Shown here in pieces: positions 8,263-16,722 of a stretch of 42,941 nt of DNA. The stretch comes from Bacteroidales bacterium (GTDB lineage Bacteria > Bacteroidota > Bacteroidia > Bacteroidales > UBA932). Each line of letters starts with the position of its first letter. Within the stretch, counting starts at the first letter, position 1. The stretch is taken from contig JAEESD010000004.1 of the NCBI GenBank assembly GCA_016286145.1, forward strand, positions 1 to 42,941. The letters run 5' to 3'. Both the position numbers and the translations under genes were made by a program. The notes beneath the pieces were generated by a model. The model had not been told where the DNA came from and searched no databases. It worked only from the letters and a program-made list of their open reading frames with translations.

Positions 8263-9597
8263 ATGAAGTTCATAGAGACAATAAAGAACATCTTCAAGAT
8301 TGAGGAGCTGCGTAAGAGGATCGTCTATACGGTCGCCCTCCTTCTGGTGTATCGTCTCGGTTGCTTCATTGTGCTTCCGGGTATCGATGCATCGATGCTG
8401 GCTACCCTCCAGAGTAACTCCAATCAGGGCCTCGTAGGACTCCTGAATATGTTCTCGGGAGGAGCCTTCGGCAACGCCTCTATCTTTGCATTGGGTGTGA
8501 TGCCTTACATTTCGGCATCCATCGTCATCCAGCTTCTCGGAGTGTTCGTTCCTTATTTCCGCAAACTCCAGATGGAGGGTGAAAGCGGACGTAAGAAGAT
8601 GAACCAGATGACCCGTGTCCTCACGATCATCGTCATCTGCATCCAGGCCCCTGCGTACCTCGCTTCGATCCACTCTCAGATTCCTGCAGAGGCGTTCGTA
8701 GCAGTTCGCAACCTCGGATGGAGCGGCTTCGTGTTCAACCTTGTATCCACCCTCATCCTGATGTCGGGCTCGATGTTCGTGATGTGGCTGGGCGAGCGTA
8801 TCACCGATCGTGGTATCGGTAACGGTATCTCTATCATCATTATGATCGGTATCGTCGCCCGTCTGCCTTACGCACTCATGGCCGAAATCACTGAGAAGGT
8901 TACCACCACAAACGGCGGTGTGATTCTGCTCATCATCGAACTGGTTATCTGGTTCTTTGTTATCGTTGCAGCTATCGCACTCGTACAGGCAGTCCGCAAG
9001 GTTCCCGTACAGTACGCCAAGAGAGTTATCGGAAACCGTCAGTACGGCGGTGTACGCCAGTACATCCCTCTGAAGATCAACGCAGCCGGCGTTATGCCTA
9101 TCATCTTCGCCCAGGCGCTGATGCTCTTCCCTATCCTCTTCTCGCGTTGGGACGCAACACGTGGACTCGCTGCAACCCTTGGTAACTACACCGGATTCTG
9201 GTACAACTTCCTGTTTGCCCTGATGGTCATCATCTTCACTTACTTCTACACAGCCGTTACAGTCAACCCGACTATGATGGCAGAAGATATGAAGCGCAAC
9301 GGCGGATTCATCCCCGGTGTGAAGCCCGGCAAGAAGACCGTTGAGTATCTCGACTCCATTATGTCGAGGGTTACTCTCCCCGGTTCTATCGCCCTGGCTT
9401 TCATCGCGATCCTTCCCGCTCTTGCAATGATCCTCGGAGTTTCGAACTCGTTCGCAAGCTTCTACGGCGGTACTTCGCTTCTGATTCTTGTGGGCGTTGT
9501 CCTCGACACACTGCAGCAGGTTGAAGGTTATCTGCTTATGCGCCACTACGACGGCCTTATGAAGACCGGTCGTCTCAGCGGTCGCTCAGGTATGTAG
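8263..9597 (+). CDS. secY: Preprotein translocase subunit SecY
   Basis: SecY is the channel of the SecYEG complex and moves unfolded proteins across, or into, the inner membrane. The 444-residue product shows about ten membrane helices and the family stretches GIDASMLATL, ALGVMPYISASIVIQLL, GERITDRGIGNGISI and VPVQYAKR. It ends near LLMRHYDGLMKTGRLSGR. It follows rplO by eight bases, as in most bacteria. The 656-residue minus-strand ORF covering this gene is an antisense shadow. Confidence 0.98.
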   Translation: MKFIETIKNIFKIEELRKRIVYTVALLLVYRLGCFIVLPGIDASMLATLQSNSNQGLVGLLNMFSGGAFGNASIFALGVMPYISASIVIQLLGVFVPYFRKLQMEGESGRKKMNQMTRVLTIIVICIQAPAYLASIHSQIPAEAFVAVRNLGWSGFVFNLVSTLILMSGSMFVMWLGERITDRGIGNGISIIIMIGIVARLPYALMAEITEKVTTTNGGVILLIIELVIWFFVIVAAIALVQAVRKVPVQYAKRVIGNRQYGGVRQYIPLKINAAGVMPIIFAQALMLFPILFSRWDATRGLAATLGNYTGFWYNFLFALMVIIFTYFYTAVTVNPTMMAEDMKRNGGFIPGVKPGKKTVEYLDSIMSRVTLPGSIALAFIAILPALAMILGVSNSFASFYGGTSLLILVGVVLDTLQQVEGYLLMRHYDGLMKTGRLSGRSGM

Positions 9598-9621
9598 TTC
9601 TTTGAAAAACACAAAGGAAAG

Positions 9622-10401
9622 ATGGTTAAGCCTAAGACCGAAGAAGAGATCGAGCTTTTGAGAGAGAACGCAATTCTCGTCTCAAAGACGCTGGCTGAGG
9701 TCGGTAAAATAGTCGCCCCAGGTGTGACAACCTTAGAGTTGAACAGGGTGGCTGAGACCTTCATCCGCGACCACGGCGCGATTCCCAGCTTCCTCGGTTT
9801 CGAAGGCTTTCCCGCAGCTCTCTGTCTTTCGGTCAACGACGTCGTCGTCCACGGTTTTCCGTCGGACTACGTCCTTAAGGAAGGCGATGTCGTGAGCGTA
9901 GACTGCGGTACCTTATACAAGGGGTACAACGGTGACTCCGCATACACTTTCCCCGTAGGGGAGGTGGATGCGAAGACCCGCAAGCTCCTTGATGTTACCA
10001 AGGCCTCGCTTTACAAAGGAATAGAGGCGGCTGTGGCAGGCGGCAGGGTCGGCGACATCGGATACGCGGTGCAGTCGTATGCTGAATCATTCGGTTTCTC
10101 CGTAGTCCGTGAGCTTGAAGGCCACGGTCTCGGAAAGGAGATGCACGAACAGCCCGGAATTCCGAATTACGGAAGAAGGGGCCACGGTCCGCATCTCGTA
10201 GACGGAATGGTCATCTGTATCGAGCCTATGATCAACGCGGGCGGCCGCGGGGTCTACCTTGACCGTAATGGTTGGGCAGTCCACACCGCCGACCGCGCAA
10301 AATCGGCTCACTACGAGCTTACGGTTGTTGTCCGTCGCGGACACGCTGAGCAACTGTCTACCTTTGATTTTATCGAGAAAGATCCGACAATCAATTTTTA
10401 A
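9622..10401 (+). CDS. map: Type I methionine aminopeptidase
   Basis: Map removes the initiator methionine from nascent proteins in the cytoplasm. The 259-residue product has the metal ligands in order: the Asp of VSVDCGTLYKG, the Asp of NGDSAYTF, the His of LEGHGLG, the Glu of CIEPM and the Glu of SAHYELTV. Length is typical of the simple type I enzyme without an N-terminal zinc finger. Its place between secY and infA is standard. Confidence 0.97.
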   Translation: MVKPKTEEEIELLRENAILVSKTLAEVGKIVAPGVTTLELNRVAETFIRDHGAIPSFLGFEGFPAALCLSVNDVVVHGFPSDYVLKEGDVVSVDCGTLYKGYNGDSAYTFPVGEVDAKTRKLLDVTKASLYKGIEAAVAGGRVGDIGYAVQSYAESFGFSVVRELEGHGLGKEMHEQPGIPNYGRRGHGPHLVDGMVICIEPMINAGGRGVYLDRNGWAVHTADRAKSAHYELTVVVRRGHAEQLSTFDFIEKDPTINF

Positions 10402-10413
10402 AGAGATATTTCA

Positions 10414-10632
10414 ATGTCGAAACAAGTAGCTATCGAACAGGACGGAAGAGTCATCGAAACCCTGCCCAACGCAATGTTCAAGGTGGAGTTGGAGAATGGC
10501 CACGTCCTTCTGTGCAACATCTCAGGTAAGATGAGAATGCATTTCATCCACATCCTCAACGGAGACAAAGTGAGAGTTGAAATCTCTCCTTATGATTTGA
10601 CCAAGGGTAGAATATCTTTCAGATACAAATAA
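10414..10632 (+). CDS. infA: Translation initiation factor IF-1
   Basis: IF-1 blocks the A site and assists 30S initiation-complex formation. The 72-residue product is a single OB-fold S1 domain. Its sequence [40 protein letters not shown] and [18 protein letters not shown] is the standard IF-1 pattern. It lies 12 bases after map and 13 before rpmJ. Confidence 0.97.
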   Translation: MSKQVAIEQDGRVIETLPNAMFKVELENGHVLLCNISGKMRMHFIHILNGDKVRVEISPYDLTKGRISFRYK

Positions 10633-10645
10633 AATTTTCAATATT

Positions 10646-10762
10646 ATGAAAGTCAAAACATCCATCAAGAAGCGCAGCGAGGATTGCAAGATCGTCCGTC
10701 GTAAAGGTCGTCTTTACGTGATCTGCAAGAAGAACCCTAAGTTCAAGATGCGTCAGGGATAA
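10646..10762 (+). CDS. rpmJ: 50S ribosomal protein L36 (missing from ORF track)
   Basis: Translating by eye from the ATG at 10646 gives the 38-residue protein [20 protein letters not shown] followed by [18 protein letters not shown] and TAA. That is L36, the smallest large-subunit protein. The zinc-binding set CxxC...C...H of the canonical form is incomplete: the first Cys is Ser11 and the His is Phe, while Cys14 and Cys27 remain. It is therefore likely a zinc-independent variant. It sits in the usual place between infA and rpsM. Confidence 0.95.
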   Translation: MKVKTSIKKRSEDCKIVRRKGRLYVICKKNPKFKMRQG

Positions 10763-10801
10763 TAGTTAACAAGTTTACTAACAATAACTAAAGTATAAAT
10801 T

Positions 10802-11179
10802 ATGGCACGTATAGCCGGTGTTGATTTACCCAACAACAAAATCGGAGAAGTAGGTCTTACTTACATTTTCGGAATTGGCCGCAGCTCAGCAAAGAAGATT
10901 CTCTCAGAGTGTGGAATCGACGCATCGATCAAGGTCGGTGACTGGGATGACGATCAGATTGCCGCAATCCGTAACAAGATCGCTTCGGAGTATCGAATCG
11001 AAGGTGAGCTCCGCACTTCCGTCCAGATGGACATCAAGCGTCTTATGGACATCGGTTGCTATCGCGGAATCCGTCACCGTAGTGGTCTCCCCGTTCGCGG
11101 ACAGAGCACCAAAAACAACGCCCGTACTCGTAAGGGCAAGAAGAAGACTGTTGCCAACAAGAAGAAGGCGACCAAGTAA
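10802..11179 (+). CDS. rpsM: 30S ribosomal protein S13
   Basis: S13 lies in the 30S head, contacts P-site tRNA and forms bridges to the large subunit. The 125-residue product starts [20 protein letters not shown] and carries [19 protein letters not shown] with the basic tail that reaches the tRNA. It follows rpmJ by 39 AT-rich bases without a promoter match and heads the alpha-type segment rpsM–rpsK–rpsD–rpoA–rplQ. Confidence 0.98.
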   Translation: MARIAGVDLPNNKIGEVGLTYIFGIGRSSAKKILSECGIDASIKVGDWDDDQIAAIRNKIASEYRIEGELRTSVQMDIKRLMDIGCYRGIRHRSGLPVRGQSTKNNARTRKGKKKTVANKKKATK

Positions 11180-11192
11180 AAATTGATGAACT

Positions 11193-11579
11193 ATGGCAAA
11201 GAAAACAACAACATCCAAAAGGGTTGTCAAGGTTGACGCTTATGGCGAGGCCCATATTTCATCGACCTTCAACAACGTTATCGTAACTCTTACCAACGCC
11301 CAGGGTCAGGTGATCAGCTGGGGTTCGGCTGGTAAGTGTGGCTTCCGCGGAAGCAAGAAGAACACTCCTTATGCCGCTCAGATGGCAGCAGAAGATGCAG
11401 CTAAGACCGCATTCGACGCAGGCCTTCGCAAGGTAAAGGTATATGTAAAGGGCCCGGGCGCAGGCCGTGAGTCTGCCATCCGCACCATCAACAATGCAGG
11501 CATTATCGTCACCGAAATCGTCGACGTGACCCCTATGCCCCACAACGGATGCCGCCCCAAAGGTCGTCGTAAAGTTTAA
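11193..11579 (+). CDS. rpsK: 30S ribosomal protein S11
   Basis: S11 forms part of the 30S platform near the E-site mRNA path. The 128-residue product contains [48 protein letters not shown] and the conserved end [17 protein letters not shown]. Length and place are standard. Confidence 0.98.
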   Translation: MAKKTTTSKRVVKVDAYGEAHISSTFNNVIVTLTNAQGQVISWGSAGKCGFRGSKKNTPYAAQMAAEDAAKTAFDAGLRKVKVYVKGPGAGRESAIRTINNAGIIVTEIVDVTPMPHNGCRPKGRRKV

Positions 11580-11598
11580 TTTCTAAAAGTTAAGAATT

Positions 11599-12201
11599 AT
11601 GGCAAGATATACCGGTCCCAGCACCAAAATCGCCCGTAAATTCGGCGAGCCCATCTTCGGCGGAGACAAATATTTTGAGAAGAGAAACTTCCCTCCGGGA
11701 CAGCACGGTCTCGCAGCGAAGCGTAAAAAGAGCAAAGAGTACGGAACTCAGCTCAAGGAGAAGCAGAAAGTCAAATATATGTACGGAGTTCTGGAGCGCC
11801 AGTTCCACAACACTTACGTAAAGGCTTCCCGCCTCGCCGGTCAGAAGGGTGAGAACCTCATCCTCCTCCTCGAGAGCCGTCTCGACAACGTAGTGTACCG
11901 TCTCGGCATCGCCCCTACCAGGGCAGCCGCACGTCAGCTCGTTTCCCACAATCACATCACCCTCAACGGAAACCACTGCAACATCCCGTCTGCTCAGGTA
12001 AAGCCCGGCGACGTAGTCGCAGTCCGCGAAAGGAGCAAGAGCCTCGAGGTTATCCAGAAGTCTGTTGCATCTGTAACAAAGTACTCCTGGCTTGAGTTCG
12101 ACGCAAAGACCCTTACCGGCAAGTTCCTCAACATGCCCGTCCGCGCAGAGATCCCCGAGACTATCAACGAGCAGCTTATCGTCGACCTGTACTCCAAGTA
12201 A
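11599..12201 (+). CDS. rpsD: 30S ribosomal protein S4
   Basis: S4 starts 30S assembly by binding the 5' domain of 16S rRNA, and in E. coli also represses the alpha operon. The 200-residue product starts [20 protein letters not shown] and has the S4 RNA-binding domain [20 protein letters not shown] followed by [14 protein letters not shown]. The N-terminal zinc-type cysteines are absent, which is normal for this form. Confidence 0.98.
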   Translation: MARYTGPSTKIARKFGEPIFGGDKYFEKRNFPPGQHGLAAKRKKSKEYGTQLKEKQKVKYMYGVLERQFHNTYVKASRLAGQKGENLILLLESRLDNVVYRLGIAPTRAAARQLVSHNHITLNGNHCNIPSAQVKPGDVVAVRERSKSLEVIQKSVASVTKYSWLEFDAKTLTGKFLNMPVRAEIPETINEQLIVDLYSK

Positions 12202-12222
12202 AATTTAACACACAAAAGAATT

Positions 12223-13230
12223 ATGGCAATCTTAGCATTTCAAAAACCTGACAAGGTGATAATGCTCGAAGGAACTGACACCGTCGGTCGTTTCGAGTTC
12301 CGCCCTCTTGAGCCGGGCTACGGACAGACCATCGGCAACGCCCTTCGCCGCATCCTTCTCGCTTCTTTGGAGGGTTTCGCTATCAGTCAGATCAGGATCT
12401 CCGGCGTTTCGCAGGAGTTCCAGACCATTCCCGGCGTGATCGAGGGTATGCAGGATATCATCCTCAACCTCAAGCAGGTCCGTTTCAAGAGAATGGTCGA
12501 GACAGTCGACACTGAGACCGCGAACATCGTCATCAGCGGAAAACAGGAGTTTACCGCAGAGGACATCTCCAAGGGATTGTCTTCTTTCGTGGTGTTGAAT
12601 CCTGAACAGCACATCTGCTCTCTTGAGCCGTCTGTAAAACTCGAAATCTCGATCGTTATCACTAAGGGTCGCGGCTTCGTTCCCGCAGACGAACTCAGAG
12701 ACGACAATGCTCCCATCGGTACTATTCCCGTAGACGCTATCTACACTCCTATCCGCAAGGTCAACTGGACAGTTGAGAACTGGCGAGTAGAGCAGAAGAC
12801 CGACTACGAGAAGCTCAACCTCGAGGTTGTCACCGACGGCAGCATCTCCCCGGATGCAGCCCTTCAGGACGCAGCAAACATCCTTATCTACCACTTCAAG
12901 CTGTTCACAGACGAGAAGAAGGTATCTCTCGATACCCTCGTAGAGTCTGACAGCAAGGAACTTGACGAGGAAAGCCTCCACATCAGGCATCTCCTTATGA
13001 CCAAGCTCTCAGACGTGGGCCTTTCCGTAAGAGCTTTCAACTGCCTCAAGGCTGCTGATATCGACACCTTCGCAGACCTCGTATCTTACTCGAGGAGCGA
13101 ACTTATGAGATTCCGCAACTTCGGACGCAAGTCGCTCAATGAGATCGACGTTCTCGTAGAACAGAACCACCTCTCATTCGGAATGGATGTTACTAAGTAC
13201 AATATTGAACCCAAGAAAAAGAACGTATAA
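12223..13230 (+). CDS. rpoA: RNA polymerase subunit alpha
   Basis: The alpha dimer is the scaffold of RNA polymerase, and its C-terminal domain contacts activators. The 335-residue product has the N-terminal assembly domain with [20 protein letters not shown] and [11 protein letters not shown] linker leads to a C-terminal domain (about 250–325) with [20 protein letters not shown] and [11 protein letters not shown]. The tail KKKNV is basic. It is two bases from rplQ. Confidence 0.98.
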   Translation: MAILAFQKPDKVIMLEGTDTVGRFEFRPLEPGYGQTIGNALRRILLASLEGFAISQIRISGVSQEFQTIPGVIEGMQDIILNLKQVRFKRMVETVDTETANIVISGKQEFTAEDISKGLSSFVVLNPEQHICSLEPSVKLEISIVITKGRGFVPADELRDDNAPIGTIPVDAIYTPIRKVNWTVENWRVEQKTDYEKLNLEVVTDGSISPDAALQDAANILIYHFKLFTDEKKVSLDTLVESDSKELDEESLHIRHLLMTKLSDVGLSVRAFNCLKAADIDTFADLVSYSRSELMRFRNFGRKSLNEIDVLVEQNHLSFGMDVTKYNIEPKKKNV

Positions 13231-13232
13231 CG

Positions 13233-13727
13233 ATGAGACACAATAGATCTATCAATCATCTCGGACGTCAGGCAGGTCATCGCAAGGCCCTCCTTGCAAA
13301 CCTCGCTTCCTCGCTCATCCTGAAGAAGAGGATCACCACTACGGTCGCCAAGGCTAAGGCCCTCAAGACCTATGTCGAGCCCCTCATCACGAAATCGAAG
13401 GACGACAGCACCCACTCCCGCCGCGTTGTCTTCAGCTACCTGAAGGACAAGAACGCAGTTGCAGAGCTCTTCCGTACTGTAGCTCCTAAGATCGCAGACC
13501 GCCCGGGCGGATACACCCGCGTCCTGCATCTCGGTTTCCGTCAGGGAGACGCCGCCGAAATGGCTCTTATCGAGCTCGTAGACTTCAACGAGGCCGCTCT
13601 CGCCAGCGCTCCTAAGGCAGCTGCGAAGAAGACCACCCGCCGCAGCACAAAGAAGGCTGAGGCTAAGGTCGAAGAGCCCGTCGAAGCTCCTGCAGAGGCA
13701 GCAGCCGAGGAGCCCAAGGCCGAGTAA
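13233..13727 (+). CDS. rplQ: 50S ribosomal protein L17 with C-terminal tail
   Basis: L17 lies near the exit tunnel. The first 120 residues are standard: [39 protein letters not shown] and [20 protein letters not shown]. After that comes an extension of about 40 residues rich in Ala, Glu and Lys ([20 protein letters not shown] and [16 protein letters not shown]). It looks disordered and has no known role. It is the last gene of the cluster and is followed by a strong terminator. Confidence 0.97.
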   Translation: MRHNRSINHLGRQAGHRKALLANLASSLILKKRITTTVAKAKALKTYVEPLITKSKDDSTHSRRVVFSYLKDKNAVAELFRTVAPKIADRPGGYTRVLHLGFRQGDAAEMALIELVDFNEAALASAPKAAAKKTTRRSTKKAEAKVEEPVEAPAEAAAEEPKAE

Positions 13728-13751
13728 TATTAGACTCCGGTCAGCAAAAAG

Positions 13752-13783
13752 TGGACTTTCGCGAAGGCGGGAGTCCATTTTTT
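13752..13783 (+). terminator. Rho-independent terminator of the ribosomal operon
   Basis: An 11-bp stem (TGGACTTTCGC paired with GCGGGAGTCCA, including two G-T pairs) closes a GAAG loop and is followed by six T residues. It lies 25 bases after the rplQ stop and directly before the next transcription unit. Confidence 0.85.
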
Positions 13784-13786
13784 ATG

Positions 13787-13794
13787 TATCTTTG
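13787..13794 (+). promoter_or_regulatory. Possible -7 box of a near-leaderless promoter
   Basis: TATCTTTG matches the Bacteroidota -7 form TAnnTTTG exactly, but no TTTG lies 19–20 bases upstream; that position is inside the terminator stem. If it is used, transcription would begin at or very near the ATG at 13800. Confidence 0.4.
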
Positions 13795-13799
13795 GACAT

Positions 13800-14864
13800 A
13801 TGAAACTAACCACACTGCTCGCTGCCGTTCAGGCAGTAATGATTTTATTCACGTCTTGTGATAATAAAAAGCACCAGTCCCGGGTTCCGGACTGGCCTTG
13901 GGAGGATCCCGAGGTTCAGAAAGACACTGCAGATCCTGTAGATCCGGTTGTCCCGGAAGTAGAGACCGACTGGACTGATGTGAGCGCAGACTACGCGGGC
14001 CTTCCCGAGTATATAAAGATATTCAAGTCTCCCTCTACACTTCAGAACAGGAAGGCGATTGCTTTCATCGCAGACGTAGACCTTTCCAAGGGCAGTTTCA
14101 ATGTATGGGGTATTAACGACCCTACTCTTCAGGGAACGACAGATGCGCTGAAAACGCCCAGTCAGGTTTATTCTGCAGAAGGGAATCCTGCAGTTGTAAT
14201 TAACGGAGGATACTTCTACTCAAGCGGCGGAAAGAACTATCCCGCAAGCCTTGCGGTAAGCGGAGGTAAACTCCTCTCTCCCAATATCAACTATGCCTCC
14301 AAGGACTGGGTAAAGATCTATTATCCTACGAGGGCCGTTTTCCTGCAACACGAAGACGGGACATACGAGGCCGCGTGGGCCTACTATAAGAATTCGGTAG
14401 ACCACTGGGTTTATCAGCAGCCGGCAGACAACTCTTATGCGAAGGATCCGCTCCAGGCTCCAAGCGCCACTTTCCCGGTCAACGGGACAAAGCTGGAAGC
14501 TGTAAATGGAATCGGCGGAGGTCCTGTCCTTATCAAGGGCGGCGAGATTAAGAATACCTATATCGAGGAGATGTACGACTCGGGAGGTATCAATCCTACA
14601 AGTCCAAACAATCCCCGTACGGCAATAGGCGTTACGGCAGACAATCACCTCATCCTCTTCTCCTGCGAGGGTAGAGAGCAGACTGAGGGAGTTGTAGGCT
14701 TTACTACCGAAGAACTGGCGAACATCCTTCTCGAGTACGGCTGCACCGAAGCTATCAACCTCGACGGGGGCGGCTCGTCGATGATGCTGGTCTGCGGAAA
14801 AGAACTATTTAAGCCTTCCGATGGAAATCAACGTAAGGTAGGCAGTTGTATCTATATCAAATAA
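13800..14864 (+). CDS. Phosphodiester glycosidase (NAGPA/DUF2233 domain) lipoprotein
   Basis: The 354-residue product has a lipoprotein signal peptide ending LFTSC (Cys20), so it is probably anchored to a cell membrane. An acidic, Pro-rich linker leads to a domain with INGGYFYSSGGKNYPASLAV, GIGGGPVLIKGGEI, RTAIGVTADNHLILF and EAINLDGGGSSMML (about 317–330). That order is the NAGPA family, whose human member is the uncovering enzyme that removes GlcNAc from GlcNAc-1-phosphodiesters. Substrate here is inferred only: an exported sugar phosphodiester, perhaps alpha-GlcNAc-phosphate. It precedes the BACON lipoprotein by 11 bases and probably shares its transcript. Confidence 0.85.
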   Translation: MKLTTLLAAVQAVMILFTSCDNKKHQSRVPDWPWEDPEVQKDTADPVDPVVPEVETDWTDVSADYAGLPEYIKIFKSPSTLQNRKAIAFIADVDLSKGSFNVWGINDPTLQGTTDALKTPSQVYSAEGNPAVVINGGYFYSSGGKNYPASLAVSGGKLLSPNINYASKDWVKIYYPTRAVFLQHEDGTYEAAWAYYKNSVDHWVYQQPADNSYAKDPLQAPSATFPVNGTKLEAVNGIGGGPVLIKGGEIKNTYIEEMYDSGGINPTSPNNPRTAIGVTADNHLILFSCEGREQTEGVVGFTTEELANILLEYGCTEAINLDGGGSSMMLVCGKELFKPSDGNQRKVGSCIYIK

Positions 14865-14875
14865 TCTATACCATT

Positions 14876-16591
14876 ATGAAGAAACTTGTTTATTTACTCT
14901 GTTCGCTGGCCCTTATCTTCACGGCCTGCGAAAAGCCTGAAGTCGGTCCGGAAGGCTCCGGCGACGACCCCAAGGATCAGCCCGGCAAAAAGGGCGAATT
15001 CGTCCTTACCTCCGAAGCGGCCGAAACTATCGACGAAGCCGGCGGAGACATTACCGTCAGATTCACTTCCACGGTCGATTGGGCAGCATCTCTCGATGTA
15101 GGAACCGATGTCGCCTCCCTCAACATCAAATCCGGTTCGGCGGAAGACAATTTCGTAAAGGTAAATGTGAAACCCTTCGCTGAGAAGAACGCCTCCAGAA
15201 TTATCAAACTTACCCTCAAGCCCGACGGACTTGATGATGTTATCGTTACAATTACCCAGAACGGCGCATTCGAGCCCTTCTTCAATGTAGACGTAGAAAA
15301 ACTTTCAGTCCCCGCATCGGGAGGAGAAGTGTCTTTCACTATTGAAACCAACACCGAGTTCAACTATATGACCTACGATGAATTCGAGGAGTGGGCCCAT
15401 TTCACTATCGACGGAACAAGCTGCAAGTTCACCGTTGACGCCAACCCTGAATTTGCGGATCGTGAGGCTTATGTGAAATTTACAGTTCCCGCATTCCAGG
15501 TTCCCGTCCTCGACGATGAAGGAAAAGAGACAGGAGAGACTGAAGACAAAGCATTCCGCATCTACCTTACCCAGGCAGGACACGCCAAACAGGAGTGGAT
15601 TGCCCAGATCCCCGAGGCGATTGTGTCCAATGCGACTAACTACTCCTTTGCATTGTACGGCGTATTCCCTCTGCTTTGCAACGGTTCCGAAGTGTTTATG
15701 GTCAACCCCGCGACTGGTGAAGTTGGCTCTGAAGCTATTGATTTCGACGGAAAGCAGTTTGTCAGCATTGCCAATGATGACGCCGGCAACATCCTCTTCC
15801 AGATCGGAGGTGCCTATACAGAGGCTACTACAGTGGTCGTGATGCCTGTCGACGGTTCCGAATCGTTCGCCCTTCTCAAGTGGCCGAATCCTTACTACGG
15901 CTATGGTCTTAAGAAGTTGACCGCGAAGGGCGATGTCACCAAACAGGCTGTCGTGACCATGTTCAACGGTGGTGCTCCGGACTACTCCGGAGTAAATGCT
16001 TGCCTCTACTGGAATATCGGTGACGGAATGGCTGCTTGGGAGCAGACTACACCAGGCGATGACAACACCTGGGTCACAAAGCCTACCGGAAACATCCCTC
16101 CTGCACACCTCGCAACCTACAACTGCTGGGATTCCTATCGCTGCTTCTTCGCACCTGTCGGACCGCGCGTCAGCGACGGCTTCGTCTACAACGGCTATGA
16201 CTCAAGATACAAGTTCGAGTACTACAATGGAAGCGCTTGGGCAGATATCCTTGACACTCCTTACACCTGGGAGAACGGTGTAAACAGCTTCAAGAGCATC
16301 AACTGGGATGGTGAAGACTACAGCGTTGCAGTAGGTATGTCCTACTTCCCCGTGTGGAGCATGCCTTCGGATGTATGGCTCATGAAGGGAAATGGTTCGA
16401 CTCTCGAGCCTCTCGCAACCCTCAAGTACAATGCCCTCACAAATGAAGGACTTGATGCCGACCAGAGCATCCACGCCTATAAGCCTGGTGCAACAGATAT
16501 CGCTCTCGTCCTTGAGTCCAACAACAATTTGAGCGCATACATCGTTGACGGCGCAAACAAGGTGCTCGTCAAGTACACCTTCAGCAAATAA
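14876..16591 (+). CDS. BACON-domain surface lipoprotein with C-terminal propeller-like region
   Basis: The 571-residue product starts MKKLVYLLCSLALIFTAC, a lipobox with Cys18; the ORF track start ten codons upstream is too early. Two BACON-like beta-sandwiches follow (about 35–125 and 130–240), the first ending in VIVTITQNG. Such domains often bind glycans or mucin in Bacteroidota PULs. The remaining 330 residues are rich in Trp, Tyr and Gly and show blade-like repeats such as VFMVNPATGEVGSEAIDF. They resemble the C-terminal halves of the products at 25459 and 28682. A role in surface glycan binding is inferred. It ends before a bidirectional terminator. Confidence 0.72.
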   Translation: MKKLVYLLCSLALIFTACEKPEVGPEGSGDDPKDQPGKKGEFVLTSEAAETIDEAGGDITVRFTSTVDWAASLDVGTDVASLNIKSGSAEDNFVKVNVKPFAEKNASRIIKLTLKPDGLDDVIVTITQNGAFEPFFNVDVEKLSVPASGGEVSFTIETNTEFNYMTYDEFEEWAHFTIDGTSCKFTVDANPEFADREAYVKFTVPAFQVPVLDDEGKETGETEDKAFRIYLTQAGHAKQEWIAQIPEAIVSNATNYSFALYGVFPLLCNGSEVFMVNPATGEVGSEAIDFDGKQFVSIANDDAGNILFQIGGAYTEATTVVVMPVDGSESFALLKWPNPYYGYGLKKLTAKGDVTKQAVVTMFNGGAPDYSGVNACLYWNIGDGMAAWEQTTPGDDNTWVTKPTGNIPPAHLATYNCWDSYRCFFAPVGPRVSDGFVYNGYDSRYKFEYYNGSAWADILDTPYTWENGVNSFKSINWDGEDYSVAVGMSYFPVWSMPSDVWLMKGNGSTLEPLATLKYNALTNEGLDADQSIHAYKPGATDIALVLESNNNLSAYIVDGANKVLVKYTFSK

Positions 16592-16722
16592 GCTCGGCTG
16601 GGCGCGTGGCGCCTAATCGGCTGATACTCAGCTAATTCCTAAAAGTCGGCTCCGAAAAATCCGGAGCCGACTTTTAGTATAATGCTGATAATCAGCAGCT
16701 TGCGCCCCACGCGCCCCGGCTG
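16592..16722. repeat. Nested palindromes between convergent genes
   Basis: This intergenic segment contains a perfect central hairpin (16639–16677), a small palindrome on each side (GCTGATACTCAGC and GCTGATAATCAGC) and an outer inverted repeat. The outer arms are CTGGGCGCGTGGCGC near 16599–16612 and GCGCCCCACGCGCCCC near 16702–16718, which pair with one extra base. Almost all 131 bases are therefore part of some self-complementary structure. It may be only a bidirectional terminator, or a REP-like element of another family. Confidence 0.6.
16639..16677. terminator. Bidirectional terminator
   Basis: A perfect 16-bp stem (CTAAAAGTCGGCTCCG with its complement) closes a seven-base loop. The GC core is bordered by AAAA on one side and TTTT on the other, so it can work in both directions. 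It lies between the convergent BACON lipoprotein and DUF5009 genes. Confidence 0.85.

Noticed and set aside
7576-9546. 656-residue ORF on the minus strand opposite rpmD, rplO and secY
   Set aside because: It is antisense to three unmistakable genes, its composition is rich in Asp, Glu, His and Cys without any domain, and it has no start signal. It is a codon-usage shadow.
10646-10762. rpmJ as a degraded gene because zinc ligands are missing
   Set aside because: The frame, length and position are normal, and loss of these ligands is known in C-minus L36 proteins.
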